Assembly: GCF_947495735.1 (NCBI RefSeq)
Contig: NZ_CANMAA010000002.1
Coordinates: forward strand, 62,001-126,000
DNA length: 64,000 nucleotides
DNA from: an uncultured Pseudokineococcus sp.
GTDB taxonomy: Bacteria > Actinomycetota > Actinomycetes > Actinomycetales > Quadrisphaeraceae
Direction: 5' to 3'
Shown in pieces: positions 7,837 through 15,780 of this stretch. How positions within the stretch are numbered: position 1 is the first letter of the stretch; each line of letters starts with the position of its first letter. Position numbers and translations under genes: made by a program. The notes under the pieces were generated by a model that was not told the DNA's origin, searched no databases, and worked only from the letters and a program-made list of their open reading frames with translations.

Positions 7837-8928
7837 TCACCCCCCGCCGAGGGACCCCTCGCTGGGGGGCTTGCGGGCGCTGAGCAGCCCGCGCGGTCGC
7901 AGCGGCGGCGTCGCCGCGCCGTGCCCGCGGCCCAGGGCGTCGACGAGCTCGACGAGCGCCTCCTGGGAGGGCACGCGCGGCTCCCACCCGAGCTCGTGCC
8001 GGGCGAGCGCCGAGGAGAGCAGGGGCACCTGGGTGAGCAGGTCGACCCAGCCCGCCTCGGTCGGCTGCAGCCGGGCGCGCCAGGTCGCCGCCGCGAGGGC
8101 GCGCAGGACGCCCACCGGCAGGCGGGGCACGCGCTGCACGCGCAGGGCCGCCGCGACGTCCATGCGGTCGACGACCGGCGAGGTCACGAGGTTGAAGGGT
8201 CCCTGCGCCCGCGTGCGGAGCATGCGGAGCACCGCCTCGGCGACGTCGTCGGCGTGCACGACCTGGAAGACGATCTCCTCCGGCAGCGGCAGCACGGGCA
8301 GGACCACGCGCCGCACGAGCGAGAGCGGCAGGAGCGCCCCGATGAAGTAGCGCCCGATCTCGGACCCGGCGTCGGCCTGGAGCACCAGGCCGGGACGCAT
8401 CCGGGCGATGCGCGCGTCGGGGTGCGCGCGCTGGACCTCGTCGAGCACCCGCTCCGCGGCCACCTTGTGCCGGCTGTAGGAGGAGGACTCGATGCCGGTG
8501 GTCGGCCAGTCCTCGCCGACGGCGTCGCGCGGGTCCGCCCCCTCCCCCGCGGCGCCGTCGGGCACGGGTGTCGCCCGGGGCGCGTAGGTGCCCACCGACG
8601 AGGCGTGCACGAGGTGGACGCCCGCCGCGGCGGCGGCCGTGGCCACGCGCCGCGTGCCGTCGACGTTGGCGGCGCGCAGCACCGCCTCGTCGTGGCTGGG
8701 CTGCAGCAGCCACGCGAGGTGCACCACGGCGTCGGCGTCGGCGAGCTCGCGCTCCAGCACCGGCACGGACGCCGGCGAGGCGAGGTCGGCCTCCACCCAC
8801 CGCACGCCACCGGCCTGCCGGGGTGGACGGCGCACCAGGCCGACGACCTCGACGTCCTCCTCGCGCTCCAGCCGGCGCCGGAGCGCGGTCCCGAGGTTGC
8901 CGCTGGCGCCTGTGACGAGGACCTTCAT
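7837..8928 (-). CDS. SDR-type NAD-dependent epimerase/dehydratase
   Basis: Extended SDR protein of 363 residues. It begins MKVLVTGASGNLGTALRRRL, a Rossmann motif TGASGNLG. A VVHLAW strand and SSVGTYAPR region follow, then the catalytic pair SYSRHKVAAE (Tyr-x-x-x-Lys) near residue 160. A short substrate-binding C-terminal domain and a low-complexity tail complete it. This resembles NAD-dependent epimerases/4,6-dehydratases acting on nucleotide sugars or sterol-like substrates, but the substrate cannot be assigned. The ATG at 8926-8928 was chosen because it opens directly with the nucleotide-binding strand; the longer open frame upstream overlaps the divergent fabG-like gene and is not coding. 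Confidence 0.88.
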   Translation of the reverse strand: MKVLVTGASGNLGTALRRRLEREEDVEVVGLVRRPPRQAGGVRWVEADLASPASVPVLERELADADAVVHLAWLLQPSHDEAVLRAANVDGTRRVATAAAAAGVHLVHASSVGTYAPRATPVPDGAAGEGADPRDAVGEDWPTTGIESSSYSRHKVAAERVLDEVQRAHPDARIARMRPGLVLQADAGSEIGRYFIGALLPLSLVRRVVLPVLPLPEEIVFQVVHADDVAEAVLRMLRTRAQGPFNLVTSPVVDRMDVAAALRVQRVPRLPVGVLRALAAATWRARLQPTEAGWVDLLTQVPLLSSALARHELGWEPRVPSQEALVELVDALGRGHGAATPPLRPRGLLSARKPPSEGSLGGG

Positions 8929-9034
8929 GACCCCACCCTGCGGGCTCCGGCGCCGCGGGACCACCAGGACACGCACGACGGGGACCCCCGGCGGCGCGGG
9001 GACGGCCACCCGTCCGGGCGCCCGCGCCGCACCG

Positions 9035-9066
9035 GCACGGGCACCAGCACGGGCACCAGCACGGGT
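9035..9066. repeat. 12-bp short tandem repeat
   Basis: About two and a half copies of GGCACGGGCACCA-like sequence (period 12, core GCACCAGCACGG) lie between the divergent SDR and fabG-like genes, just upstream of the fabG-like -10 box. No function is evident. Confidence 0.5.
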
Positions 9067-9078
9067 CGGGGCCCCGGA

Positions 9079-9084
9079 TAGCGT
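9079..9084 (+). promoter_or_regulatory. -10 box upstream of the fabG-like gene
   Basis: TAGCGT lies about 76 bases before the ATG at 9161, implying a leader of roughly 70 nucleotides that includes the strong GGGAGAGG ribosome-binding site just before the start. Confidence 0.45.
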
Positions 9085-9160
9085 GCACGGCGGCGGTCGC
9101 GCGCCCCCGGGCGCCCGACCACCGCACACGCAGCGACCCGCGACGGAGCAGGGAGAGGTC

Positions 9161-9922
9161 ATGGCAGGCGTGCAGGACAGGGTGGCGGTCGTCACCGGCG
9201 GCGGTCGCGGCATCGGCGCGGCCATCGGGGCGCGGCTGGCCGCCGGCGGGGCGGCGGTCGCGCTGCTGGACCTCGACGGGGAGCGCGCCGAGGCGACGGC
9301 GGCCGACCTCCGCAGCACCGGGGCGCGCGCCCTGGGGCTGGCGGTCGACGTCACCGACGCCGACGCCGTGGCCCGCGGCGTCCAGCGCGTGGTCGACGAG
9401 CTCGGCGGCGTGGACGTCGCCGTCAACAACGCGGGCGTGACGCGCGACAACCTGCTGTTCAAGATGAGCGAGCAGGACTGGGACGTGGTGATGGCCGTGC
9501 ACCTGCGCGGCGCGTTCCTCGTCTCCCGCGCCGTGCAGGCGCCGATGGTCGCCCAGGGGAGAGGCCGGATCATCAGCCTCTCGAGCGTCAGCGCCCTGGG
9601 CAGCCGGGGCCAGGCCAACTACTCGGCCGCCAAGATGGGCCTGCAGGGCTTCACGCGCACGCTCGCCGTCGAGCTCGGGCGCTTCGGCGTCACCGCCAAC
9701 GCCGTGGCCCCCGGCTTCGTCCAGAGCGACATGACCGACGCCACCGCCCGGCGGCTCGGGATGACGCCGGAGGCCTACCGCGAGGCGGTCGCCGAGCGCA
9801 CGCCCGCGGGGCGCATCGGCCAGCCGGAGGACATCGCGGAGGCCGTGGCGTTCCTCGCCTCCGACGAGGCCTCCTTCGTCACCGGCCAGACGCTCTACGT
9901 GGACGGGGGCCAGACCCTGTGA
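9161..9922 (+). CDS. fabG: 3-oxoacyl-ACP reductase-like SDR
   Basis: Classical SDR of 253 residues, the size of FabG, which reduces 3-oxoacyl-ACP with NADPH in fatty-acid elongation. TGGGRGIG near residue 14 binds the cofactor, NNAG near residue 88 is the structural motif, Ser in SSVSALGS and the YSAAK pair (Tyr~154/Lys~158) are catalytic, and FVQSDMTDA matches the FabG substrate loop. The ATG is preceded by GGGAGAGG. The stop overlaps the next start (GTGA), so it is coupled to a DinB-like protein. Stand-alone FabG-like enzymes outside fatty-acid clusters often have other substrates, for example in polyhydroxyalkanoate or steroid metabolism, so the symbol is tentative. Confidence 0.88.
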   Translation: MAGVQDRVAVVTGGGRGIGAAIGARLAAGGAAVALLDLDGERAEATAADLRSTGARALGLAVDVTDADAVARGVQRVVDELGGVDVAVNNAGVTRDNLLFKMSEQDWDVVMAVHLRGAFLVSRAVQAPMVAQGRGRIISLSSVSALGSRGQANYSAAKMGLQGFTRTLAVELGRFGVTANAVAPGFVQSDMTDATARRLGMTPEAYREAVAERTPAGRIGQPEDIAEAVAFLASDEASFVTGQTLYVDGGQTL

Positions 9923-10689
9923 GCCAGGACGCCGCGGAGTCGACCGGGGGCGCGGCCGACCCGGCGGCCGCCCCCCTCAGCGCCACCGGACCCACCGCCC
10001 GGGGCCCGGTGGACCCGGCGGCCGCCCCGCTGAGCGCCACCGCGACGACCTCGCGCGGGGCGGTGGACCCGGCCGCCGCGCCGCTCGTGGCCACCTCCGG
10101 CGACGAGCGGACGCCGGCCTCGGCCTCGGCGAGGGCGCTGCTCCCGGACGCCCTGCGCGGCTTCACCGCGGCCGTGGACGCCGCGGCCCGGCACGACGGG
10201 TGGGGCCTGCCCACGCCGTCGAGCGGCTGGGACGTCCGCGCCGTCGTCGGGCACGTCGCGGCGCAGCACGGGCGCGTGCCGGCCCTGCTCGGCCGCGGGC
10301 CGTCCCGGCTCGCCCCGGACGGCGACCCGCTCGGGCCGGACCCGCGGCCGACCTGGCGCGCGCTCGTCGCGGCCTCGACCGTCGCCTGGGCCACGGCGCC
10401 CGAGGACGCGCGGGTGGTGATCGCCGGGGAGGACGCCCCGGCGTCCGAGCTGGCCGAGCGCCTGCTCCTCGACCTCGTGGTGCACGCCTGGGACGTCCGC
10501 CGCGCCCTCGCGGTGGCGGGCGCCGACGTCGACGAGCGCCTGGACACCGCGTGCGCGGAGCACTGCCTGGGCTGGGTGCGCAGCCACCAGCGGCTGCTCG
10601 CCGACTCCGGGCGCTTCGGCACGCCGCAGGACACCGAGTCCGCCGACCCGCAGGCCCAGCTCCTGGGCCTCGTCGGCCGTCGGGCGTGA
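9919..10689 (+). CDS. Maleylpyruvate isomerase-N/TIGR03086-like metal-binding protein with N-terminal repeats
   Basis: Probable DinB-fold protein (mycothiol-dependent maleylpyruvate isomerase N-terminal domain family). From about residue 72, a four-helix bundle pattern contains WGLPTPSSGWDVRAVVGHV, with the conserved Trp and the first metal-ligand His, and LLLDLVVHAWDVRRAL with the second His-Ala-Trp-Asp motif; both are hallmarks of the family. The first 60 residues are three diverged copies of an 18-residue unit built on VDPAAAPLSAT, which is not part of the fold. The GTG start overlaps the fabG-like stop by four bases, and its own stop overlaps the next start in the same way. The biochemical role is unknown. 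Confidence 0.78.
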   Translation: MSQDAAESTGGAADPAAAPLSATGPTARGPVDPAAAPLSATATTSRGAVDPAAAPLVATSGDERTPASASARALLPDALRGFTAAVDAAARHDGWGLPTPSSGWDVRAVVGHVAAQHGRVPALLGRGPSRLAPDGDPLGPDPRPTWRALVAASTVAWATAPEDARVVIAGEDAPASELAERLLLDLVVHAWDVRRALAVAGADVDERLDTACAEHCLGWVRSHQRLLADSGRFGTPQDTESADPQAQLLGLVGRRA

Positions 10690-11231
10690 CCGCCCTGGAC
10701 GACCGCGGCGCGGCGGAGGTGGCCCTGCGCCTCGTCGCGCCGGAGGACGCCGCGGTGCTGACCGCGCTGGCGGTGTCCAACCGCGACTTCCTGGCGCCGT
10801 ACGAGCCGGAGCGCGACGAGGACTTCTACACCGTGGACGTGCAGCGCCGTGCGCTCGAGGGAGCCCTGGAGCGGCACGCCGCGGGCCGCACCGTGCCCCT
10901 CGTCGTCCTGAAGCACGGCGAGGTCGTCGGCCGGCTGACCGTCAACGACGTGGTGCAGGGCGCCCTCCAGTCCGCCTCCCTCGGCTACTGGGTCTCCGAG
11001 CACGCCGGCGGCCGGGGCGTCGCGACCGCCGCCGTCGCGCTGGCTGTGCGCCTGGCCGGCGAGGAGCTCGGTCTGCACCGCCTCGAGGCGAGCACCCTGC
11101 CGGACAACGCGCGCTCCCAGGCGGTGCTGGCCCGCAACGGCTTCGAGCGCATCGGCCACGCCCCGCGCTACCTGCGCATCGCCGGTCGCTGGCGCGACCA
11201 CGACCTCTTCCAGCGGGTCCTCGACGACTGA
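10686..11231 (+). CDS. GNAT N-acetyltransferase, RimJ/RimL type
   Basis: 181-residue acetyltransferase using acetyl-CoA to modify an amine, perhaps a protein N-terminus. LRLVAPEDA near the start, LGYWVSEHAGGRGVATAAV with the acetyl-CoA pyrophosphate loop (Gly-Gly-Arg-Gly-Val-Ala) near residue 105, and LHRLEASTLPDNARSQAVL are typical of the RimJ/RimL branch. The C-terminal YLRIAGRWRDHDLFQRVL also matches. GTG start in a GTGA overlap with the preceding gene, making fabG-like, DinB-like and GNAT one transcription unit. Confidence 0.9.
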   Translation: MTALDDRGAAEVALRLVAPEDAAVLTALAVSNRDFLAPYEPERDEDFYTVDVQRRALEGALERHAAGRTVPLVVLKHGEVVGRLTVNDVVQGALQSASLGYWVSEHAGGRGVATAAVALAVRLAGEELGLHRLEASTLPDNARSQAVLARNGFERIGHAPRYLRIAGRWRDHDLFQRVLDD

Positions 11232-11253
11232 CCACTCCCGAGGACCTCCCCGC

Positions 11254-11274
11254 CGAGCCGGGCGGGGCGGCTCG
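11254..11274. terminator. Hairpin between convergent GNAT and racemase genes
   Basis: CGAGCC at 11254-11259 pairs with GGCTCG at 11269-11274 across a nine-base GC-rich loop, 22 bases after the GNAT stop and just before the racemase stop. There is no T-tract, as is usual in such GC-rich genomes. Confidence 0.4.
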
Positions 11275-11287
11275 TGCGCAGGGGTCG

Positions 11288-11992
11288 TCAGCGGGTCGGC
11301 GCGCCCGCGCCGGCGGCCTCGAGCGCGGCCTCGACGTGCAGCCGCGCGGACGGCAGCAGGGGCACGGCGGCGTCCTGCGGCCGCAGCAGCAGCTCGAGCT
11401 CGGTGCAGCACAGCGCCAGCGCCTGCGCCCCGGTGCCGACCAGGCCGGCGGCGACCCGGCGCAGGTCCTCGCGCGTCGCCTCGGAGAAGACGCCGCGGCA
11501 GAGCTCGCCGAAGACCGCCCCGTCCACCCGGGAGACGTCCTCGGCTCCCGGGACCACGACGCGCAGCCCCGAGCGGCGGAGCCGGTCGACGTAGAAGTCC
11601 TCCGTCATCGTCGCCCCGGTCCCGAGCAGGCCGACCACCTCCACCCCCCGGCGCCGGGCCGCCGCGGCCACGACGTCGGCGAGGTGCAGGAACGGCACGT
11701 CGAGCGCCGCCTCGAGCGGTCCGGCCGCCTTGTGCATGTAGTTGGTCGCGAGGACGACGAGCCCCGCCCCGGCTGCCTGCAGCGCCAGCCCCTCTCGCTG
11801 CAGCAGGGCCCCGGCCTCGTCCCACCGGCCGTCCAGCTGCAGCTCGCGCACGGCGGCGAAGTCGACGCTGCGCACGAGCAGGTCGGCGCTCGCCAGCCCG
11901 CCGCGCCGCTCGCGGACCAGCTCGTTCGCCAGTCGGTAGTACAGGGCGGTGGACTCCCAGCTCATGCCGCCGAGGACACCGATCGTGGTCAT
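11288..11992 (-). CDS. Aspartate/glutamate racemase family protein (YgeA-like)
   Basis: 234-residue cofactor-independent amino-acid racemase. MTTIGVLGGMSWEST is the family start, LATNYMHKAAG near residue 80 carries the first catalytic position as Thr, and LALCCTELELLL near residue 198 carries the second as Cys. The Thr/Cys pair is what is known from the E. coli YgeA broad-specificity racemase, rather than the Cys/Cys pair of classical aspartate and glutamate racemases. It is therefore probably a broad-range amino-acid racemase involved in D-amino-acid turnover. The ATG at 11990-11992 begins directly with the conserved motif. It is monocistronic or follows the SDR gene upstream after a terminator. 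Confidence 0.87.
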   Translation of the reverse strand: MTTIGVLGGMSWESTALYYRLANELVRERRGGLASADLLVRSVDFAAVRELQLDGRWDEAGALLQREGLALQAAGAGLVVLATNYMHKAAGPLEAALDVPFLHLADVVAAAARRRGVEVVGLLGTGATMTEDFYVDRLRRSGLRVVVPGAEDVSRVDGAVFGELCRGVFSEATREDLRRVAAGLVGTGAQALALCCTELELLLRPQDAAVPLLPSARLHVEAALEAAGAGAPTR

Positions 11993-12058
11993 GGGGCCAC
12001 CCTGCCCGACCGAGGGCGCCCGGCGGTCGGGTCGAGTCCGCTCCGGCCCCGGACGCAC

Positions 12059-12091
12059 GTCGGCCCCGCCCCCGGGAGGGACGGGGCCGAC
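12059..12091 (-). terminator. Terminator hairpin of the SDR gene
   Basis: A perfect ten-base stem (GTCGGCCCCG with CGGGGCCGAC) encloses a 13-base loop, starting 14 bases after the stop of the atypical SDR gene. Confidence 0.6.
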
Positions 12092-12105
12092 GAGGCGGAC
12101 GGCTC

Positions 12106-12777
12106 TCAGGCGAGAGCGGCCACGGCCTGCTCGACGGGGACGTCGCCGGAGACGAGCTCGAGGGTCTGCCCCGCGGTGCCCGGCGCCTGCAGCAGCGCCA
12201 CCAGGACGGCCGCGACGTCGGCGCGCGGGACGCCACCGACCTCGAGCGTGCTGCGCGACAGGGTGACCGAGCCGGTGCCCTCGTCGTCGAGCAGATGGCC
12301 GGGGCGCAGGACCGTCAGGTCGAGCTCGGGGCGCGAGCGCAGGGCGTCCTCGGCCTCGAGCTTGGCGCGCAGGTACTCCACGAAGCCGGGCTCGACGCCG
12401 TCCGGGGTGGCGCCGTCGACGACCGCCTGCAGGCCCATGGCGGAGACGAGCAGGTAGCGGCGCACGCCGGCGACCGAGGCGGCGTCGGCGAGCTTGAGCG
12501 CCCCGTCGCGGTCGACGTGCTGCTTGCGCTCGGAGCCGCCCTTGCCACCGGCGCCGGCGGCGAAGACGACCGCGTCGGCCCCGCGGACGTGCGGGGAGAG
12601 GTCCGCCGAGGTGGCGGTCTCGATGTCGAGCACGACGGGGGCGGCGCCGTCGGACTCGAGGTCCGCGACGTGGTCGGGGTTGCGCACGAGCCCGACGACC
12701 TCGTGCCCGCCCTCGACGAGACGGGGGGTGAGGTGGCGGGCGACCTTGCCGTGGGCTCCGACGATGAGGACCTTCAC
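12106..12777 (-). CDS. NAD(P)H-binding atypical SDR (NmrA/YwnB-like)
   Basis: 223-residue atypical short-chain dehydrogenase. MKVLIVGAHGKVARHLTPRL is the Rossmann motif (GAHGKVA), ADAVVFAAGAGG the second cofactor-binding strand, and a YLLVSAMG strand follows. The usual Tyr-x-x-x-Lys pair is replaced by FVEYLRAKLEAEDAL, in which the Lys is retained. Proteins of this group are often NAD(P)H sensors or flavin-reductase-like enzymes. The GTG start at 12775-12777 has GGAGGT eight bases upstream. The long open frame further upstream is an antisense shadow of the selD region. Confidence 0.87.
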   Translation of the reverse strand: MKVLIVGAHGKVARHLTPRLVEGGHEVVGLVRNPDHVADLESDGAAPVVLDIETATSADLSPHVRGADAVVFAAGAGGKGGSERKQHVDRDGALKLADAASVAGVRRYLLVSAMGLQAVVDGATPDGVEPGFVEYLRAKLEAEDALRSRPELDLTVLRPGHLLDDEGTGSVTLSRSTLEVGGVPRADVAAVLVALLQAPGTAGQTLELVSGDVPVEQAVAALA

Positions 12778-12960
12778 GGGACTACCTCCAGGGGTGGGGC
12801 GTGAGCTGCGATGGCGCGCCGGGTGGGGCGCGGGTGCGTCGTCGTCGCGAGGACGACCTACGGGGCCCAGCGGTCCGCACCGGCCATCTGTTCCATCGCC
12901 TCCCGGCCGCACGAGAGTCGTCGCGGGACGACGGCTGTGCGACGAGCAGCCGTGCGAGAC

Positions 12961-13013
12961 GCCCGTCGGGCGCGGGCGCCTGACCGACCGCGCGAGACGA
13001 GCGCCCGACGGGC
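12961..13013 (-). terminator. Hairpin downstream of selD
   Basis: GCCCGTCGGGCGC (12961-12973) and GCGCCCGACGGGC (13001-13013) are perfect 13-base inverted repeats separated by 27 bases, starting 31 bases past the selD stop. The position suggests a terminator for selD; the rest of the 265-base gap holds nothing I recognise. Confidence 0.5.
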
Positions 13014-13043
13014 CGACCCCACGCCGGTCGAGCGGTCGGGCGG

Positions 13044-14105
13044 TCAGCGGACGAGCACCTCGGCGGCCCCGCCGCGGCGGGGCACGAGCTCGCCGACGAC
13101 CGGCGCGCCGGGCACCTCGCCGACGACGAGCAGGCCGCCGGAGGTCTGGGCGTCGGCGAGCAGCAGCAGCTCCTCCTCCGCGCCCGCGGCGAGGTCGCAG
13201 CGCAGGTGGGGGCGCACCCAGTCGAGGTTGCGGCGCGTCCCGCCGGAGACGTAGCCGTCGCGCAGCGCCTCGCGGGCGCCGTCGAGGTAGGGCACGGCGG
13301 CGGCGTCGACCACGGCGTCGACGCCGCTGGCGCGCGCCATCTTGAACAGGTGGCCGAGCAGGCCGAAGCCGGTGACGTCGGTGGCCGCCCGCGCCCCGGC
13401 GGCGACCGCGGCGCGGGAGGCCTCCGCGTTGAGGGTCGTCATCGCGTCGACGGCCTGGGGGAAGACCTCGCCGGTCGCCTTGTGCCGGCTGTTGAGCACC
13501 CCGACGCCGAGGGGCTTGGTGAGCGAGAGCGGCAGCCCGGCCGCGCCCGCGTCGTTGCGCAGCAGCCGGTCGACCTCCACGAGGCCCGTCACGGCCATGC
13601 CGTACTTCGGCTCGGGGTCGTCCACGCTGTGGCCGCCGGCCACGTGGCACCCGGCCAGGCGGCCGACGTCCGCGCCGCCGCGCAGCACCTCGGCCGCGAG
13701 CTCCATCGGCAGGAGGTCGCGCGGCCAGCACAGCAGGTTCACGGCCACCAGCGGCGTCCCGCCCATGGCGTAGACGTCCGAGAGCGCGTTGGCGGCGGCG
13801 ATGCGGCCCCAGTCGTAGGGGTCGTCGACGACGGGCGTGAAGAAGTCCGCGGTCACCACGACGCCGTGCCCCGGGGTGGCCGGCGACGTGACGACCGCGG
13901 CGTCGTCGCCGTCGTCGAGCCCGACCAGGAGCGTCCCGGCGCCGTCCACGGCCTCCCCGCGGCCGGGCAGACCGGCGAGGACGGCCTCCAGCTCACCGGG
14001 CGGGATCTTGCAGGCGCACCCGCCCCCGTGGGCGTAGCTCGTCAGGCGTCCCGGCGCAGCCGCGCCGTTCCCCGTCGTGCCGTCCGGAGCCCGCGTCGTC
14101 GTCAC
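13044..14105 (-). CDS. selD: Selenide, water dikinase
   Basis: Makes selenophosphate from selenide and ATP, the selenium donor for selenocysteinyl-tRNA. The 353-residue length is normal. The N-terminal SYAHGGGCACKIPP is the signature loop, with Cys (not selenocysteine) at the catalytic position and the essential Lys two residues after the second Cys. VVTADFFTPVVDDPYDWGRIAAANALSDVYAMGG carries the metal-binding Asp and the ATP-site helix; TDVTGFGLLGH is the second metal site. The GTG at 14103-14105 opens MTTTRAP. It is divergent from the tRNA-Sec/selA/selB unit, with only about 95 bases between its start and the tRNA, completing the selenocysteine synthesis set. Confidence 0.96.
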   Translation of the reverse strand: MTTTRAPDGTTGNGAAAPGRLTSYAHGGGCACKIPPGELEAVLAGLPGRGEAVDGAGTLLVGLDDGDDAAVVTSPATPGHGVVVTADFFTPVVDDPYDWGRIAAANALSDVYAMGGTPLVAVNLLCWPRDLLPMELAAEVLRGGADVGRLAGCHVAGGHSVDDPEPKYGMAVTGLVEVDRLLRNDAGAAGLPLSLTKPLGVGVLNSRHKATGEVFPQAVDAMTTLNAEASRAAVAAGARAATDVTGFGLLGHLFKMARASGVDAVVDAAAVPYLDGAREALRDGYVSGGTRRNLDWVRPHLRCDLAAGAEEELLLLADAQTSGGLLVVGEVPGAPVVGELVPRRGGAAEVLVR

Positions 14106-14200
14106 GCGCGGGAGTCTGCCTCGTGGGTGCGGCGAGCGCCGCCCCGCCCGGGGCCCGGCGGGACCGCCGGCTCGCCATGGGGCATGCTGGCCGCGCGCGT

Positions 14201-14296
14201 GGAGGCGTCTGGGTTCCTGGTGGGCCCCGCGGTCTTCAACACCGACGAGGCCGAGCACCTCGGTCTGGCGGGTTCGATTCCCGTCCGCCTCCGCCA
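14201..14296 (+). tRNA. selC: tRNA-Sec (anticodon UCA)
   Basis: 96-nucleotide selenocysteine tRNA, the adaptor that reads UGA. The 5' GGAGGCG pairs with CGCCTCC before discriminator G and encoded CCA. The eighth acceptor position of the long Sec-type stem is a U-C mismatch. The D arm folds as GGGTTC/GGGCCC, the six-base stem typical of tRNA-Sec, with a five-base loop. The anticodon loop is CTTCAAC with TCA at 14236-14238. A long variable arm follows (CGAGG/CCTCG), then a T arm GCGGG-TTCGATT-CCCGT. Length, extended variable arm and location between selD and selA leave little doubt. Confidence 0.95.
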
Positions 14297-14388
14297 CGCG
14301 CCCTCCCGCAGCGGCCCCTGCTGGGACCGGGTCCCGACGGCGCCCTCGCGGGCCCCGCCCGCCCCGGCGCCGGCCGCGCACGGCGACC

Positions 14389-14394
14389 TACAGT
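14389..14394 (+). promoter_or_regulatory. -10 box of selA (leaderless)
   Basis: TACAGT lies six bases before the selA GTG, 93 bases past the tRNA-Sec 3' end. selAB therefore probably has its own promoter besides any read-through from the tRNA gene. Confidence 0.5.
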
Positions 14395-14400
14395 CGGGGC

Positions 14401-15777
14401 GTGAGCACCCCGGGCCGGTCCGACCAGCGCTCCCCCGCCCGCCGGGTGCCGAGGACCGACGCCGTCCTCGCCGCCGAGGAGCTGGCCGGCCCGCAGCAGC
14501 GGCTGGGGAGCCCCCTGGTCAAGGAGGCCGTCGTCGCCGCGCAGCAGCGCGTGCGCGCCGGCGAGGTGGCGCCCGAGGACGTCGTCGCCGAGGTGCTGGC
14601 CGCGCTGCCCGGCAGCGCGTCCAGCCTGCGCCCCGTCCTCAACGCCACCGGGGTCCTGCTCCACACGAACCTCGGACGGGCCGCGCTGTCCCGCGCCGCC
14701 GTCGAGGCGCTCGCCGCGGCCGCCGGCACGACCGACGTGGAGCTCGACCTCTCCACGGGCGCGCGCGGACGGCGGGGCCGCGACGCGATGGCGGCGCTCG
14801 CGGCGGCGGTGCCCGACGCCGGCGGCGTGCACGTCGTCAACAACGGCGCGGCGGCGCTCGCGCTGGCCGCCACCGCGCTGGCCGCCGGGCGCGAGGTCGT
14901 CGTGAGCCGGGGCGAGATGGTGGAGATCGGCGACGGCTTCCGGCTGCCCGACCTCATCACCTCGACCGGCGCCCGGCTGCGCGAGGTCGGCACCACCAAC
15001 CGGACGGCGCCGGCCGACTACGCCGACGCGCTCGGCCCCGAGACCGGCATGGTGCTCAAGGTCCACCCCTCCAACTTCGTCGTGCAGGGCTTCACCGCGG
15101 ACGTCGACGTCGCGGGCCTGTCCCGCGTCGTCGACGACGCCGCGGAGCGCCTCGGCCGGCGCGTGCCCGTCGTCGTCGACACCGGCTCGGGGCTGCTCGC
15201 CCCCCACCCGCTGCTGCCGGGCGAGCCCGACGCCGCGAGCGCCCTGCGCGCCGGCGCCGACCTCGTGACCTCCAGCGGCGACAAGCTGCTCGGCGGCCCG
15301 CAGGCCGGTCTGCTGCTGGGGCGCGCCGAGCTGGTCGGGCAGCTGCGCCGCCACCCGCTCGCCCGGGCGATGCGCGTGGACAAGCTCGTGCTCGCCGCGC
15401 TCGAGGCCACGCTGCGCGGGCCCGCCGCCCCGGTGCGCGCCGCCCTCGAGACCCCCGTCGAGCAGGTGCGCGCCCGCGCCGAGGCGGTGGCCGCCGCGCT
15501 GGTGGCCGAGGGCCACGACGCGCGGGTCGTCGCGAGCGACGCCGCCGTCGGCGGGGGCGGCGCCCCCGGGCTCGCCCTGCCGAGCGCCGCCGTGAGCCTG
15601 CCCGCGGGCGCCGCCGCGGCGCTGCGGGCGGGCTCACCGCCCGTCGTGGCGCGCGTGGAGGCGGGCCGGTGCCTGCTCGACCTGCGCTCCCTGGCCCCCG
15701 AGGACGACGACGCGCTGCGGGCCGCCGTCCTGCGCGCGCTGCGCGCGGGGGCGCCGTCCCCCGGCGCGGAGGGCTGA
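14401..15777 (+). CDS. selA: L-seryl-tRNA(Sec) selenium transferase
   Basis: PLP enzyme that converts Ser-tRNA(Sec) to Sec-tRNA(Sec) using selenophosphate. 458 residues, close to the family norm. The N-terminal tRNA-binding part (SPLVKEAVVAAQQRVRAG) is followed by LRPVLNATGVLLHTNLGRA, then VNNGAAALALAA, and the PLP lysine at residue 295 in SSGDKLLGGPQAG, the same number as in E. coli SelA. The GTG start is supported by the leaderless promoter and avoids the long in-frame extension through the tRNA gene. selB starts three bases after its stop. Confidence 0.96.
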   Translation: MSTPGRSDQRSPARRVPRTDAVLAAEELAGPQQRLGSPLVKEAVVAAQQRVRAGEVAPEDVVAEVLAALPGSASSLRPVLNATGVLLHTNLGRAALSRAAVEALAAAAGTTDVELDLSTGARGRRGRDAMAALAAAVPDAGGVHVVNNGAAALALAATALAAGREVVVSRGEMVEIGDGFRLPDLITSTGARLREVGTTNRTAPADYADALGPETGMVLKVHPSNFVVQGFTADVDVAGLSRVVDDAAERLGRRVPVVVDTGSGLLAPHPLLPGEPDAASALRAGADLVTSSGDKLLGGPQAGLLLGRAELVGQLRRHPLARAMRVDKLVLAALEATLRGPAAPVRAALETPVEQVRARAEAVAAALVAEGHDARVVASDAAVGGGGAPGLALPSAAVSLPAGAAAALRAGSPPVVARVEAGRCLLDLRSLAPEDDDALRAAVLRALRAGAPSPGAEG

Positions 15778-15780
15778 GCG

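Noticed and set aside
5504-9502. A 1332-codon minus-strand open frame across recQ and the SDR/fabG-like genes
   Set aside because: It is antisense to well-supported genes, has no domain-like sequence and exists because stop codons are rare in very GC-rich DNA.
14077-14400. Extended N-terminus of SelA running through the tRNA-Sec gene
   Set aside because: The extension would overlap the tRNA; a leaderless promoter and normal family length support the GTG at 14401.
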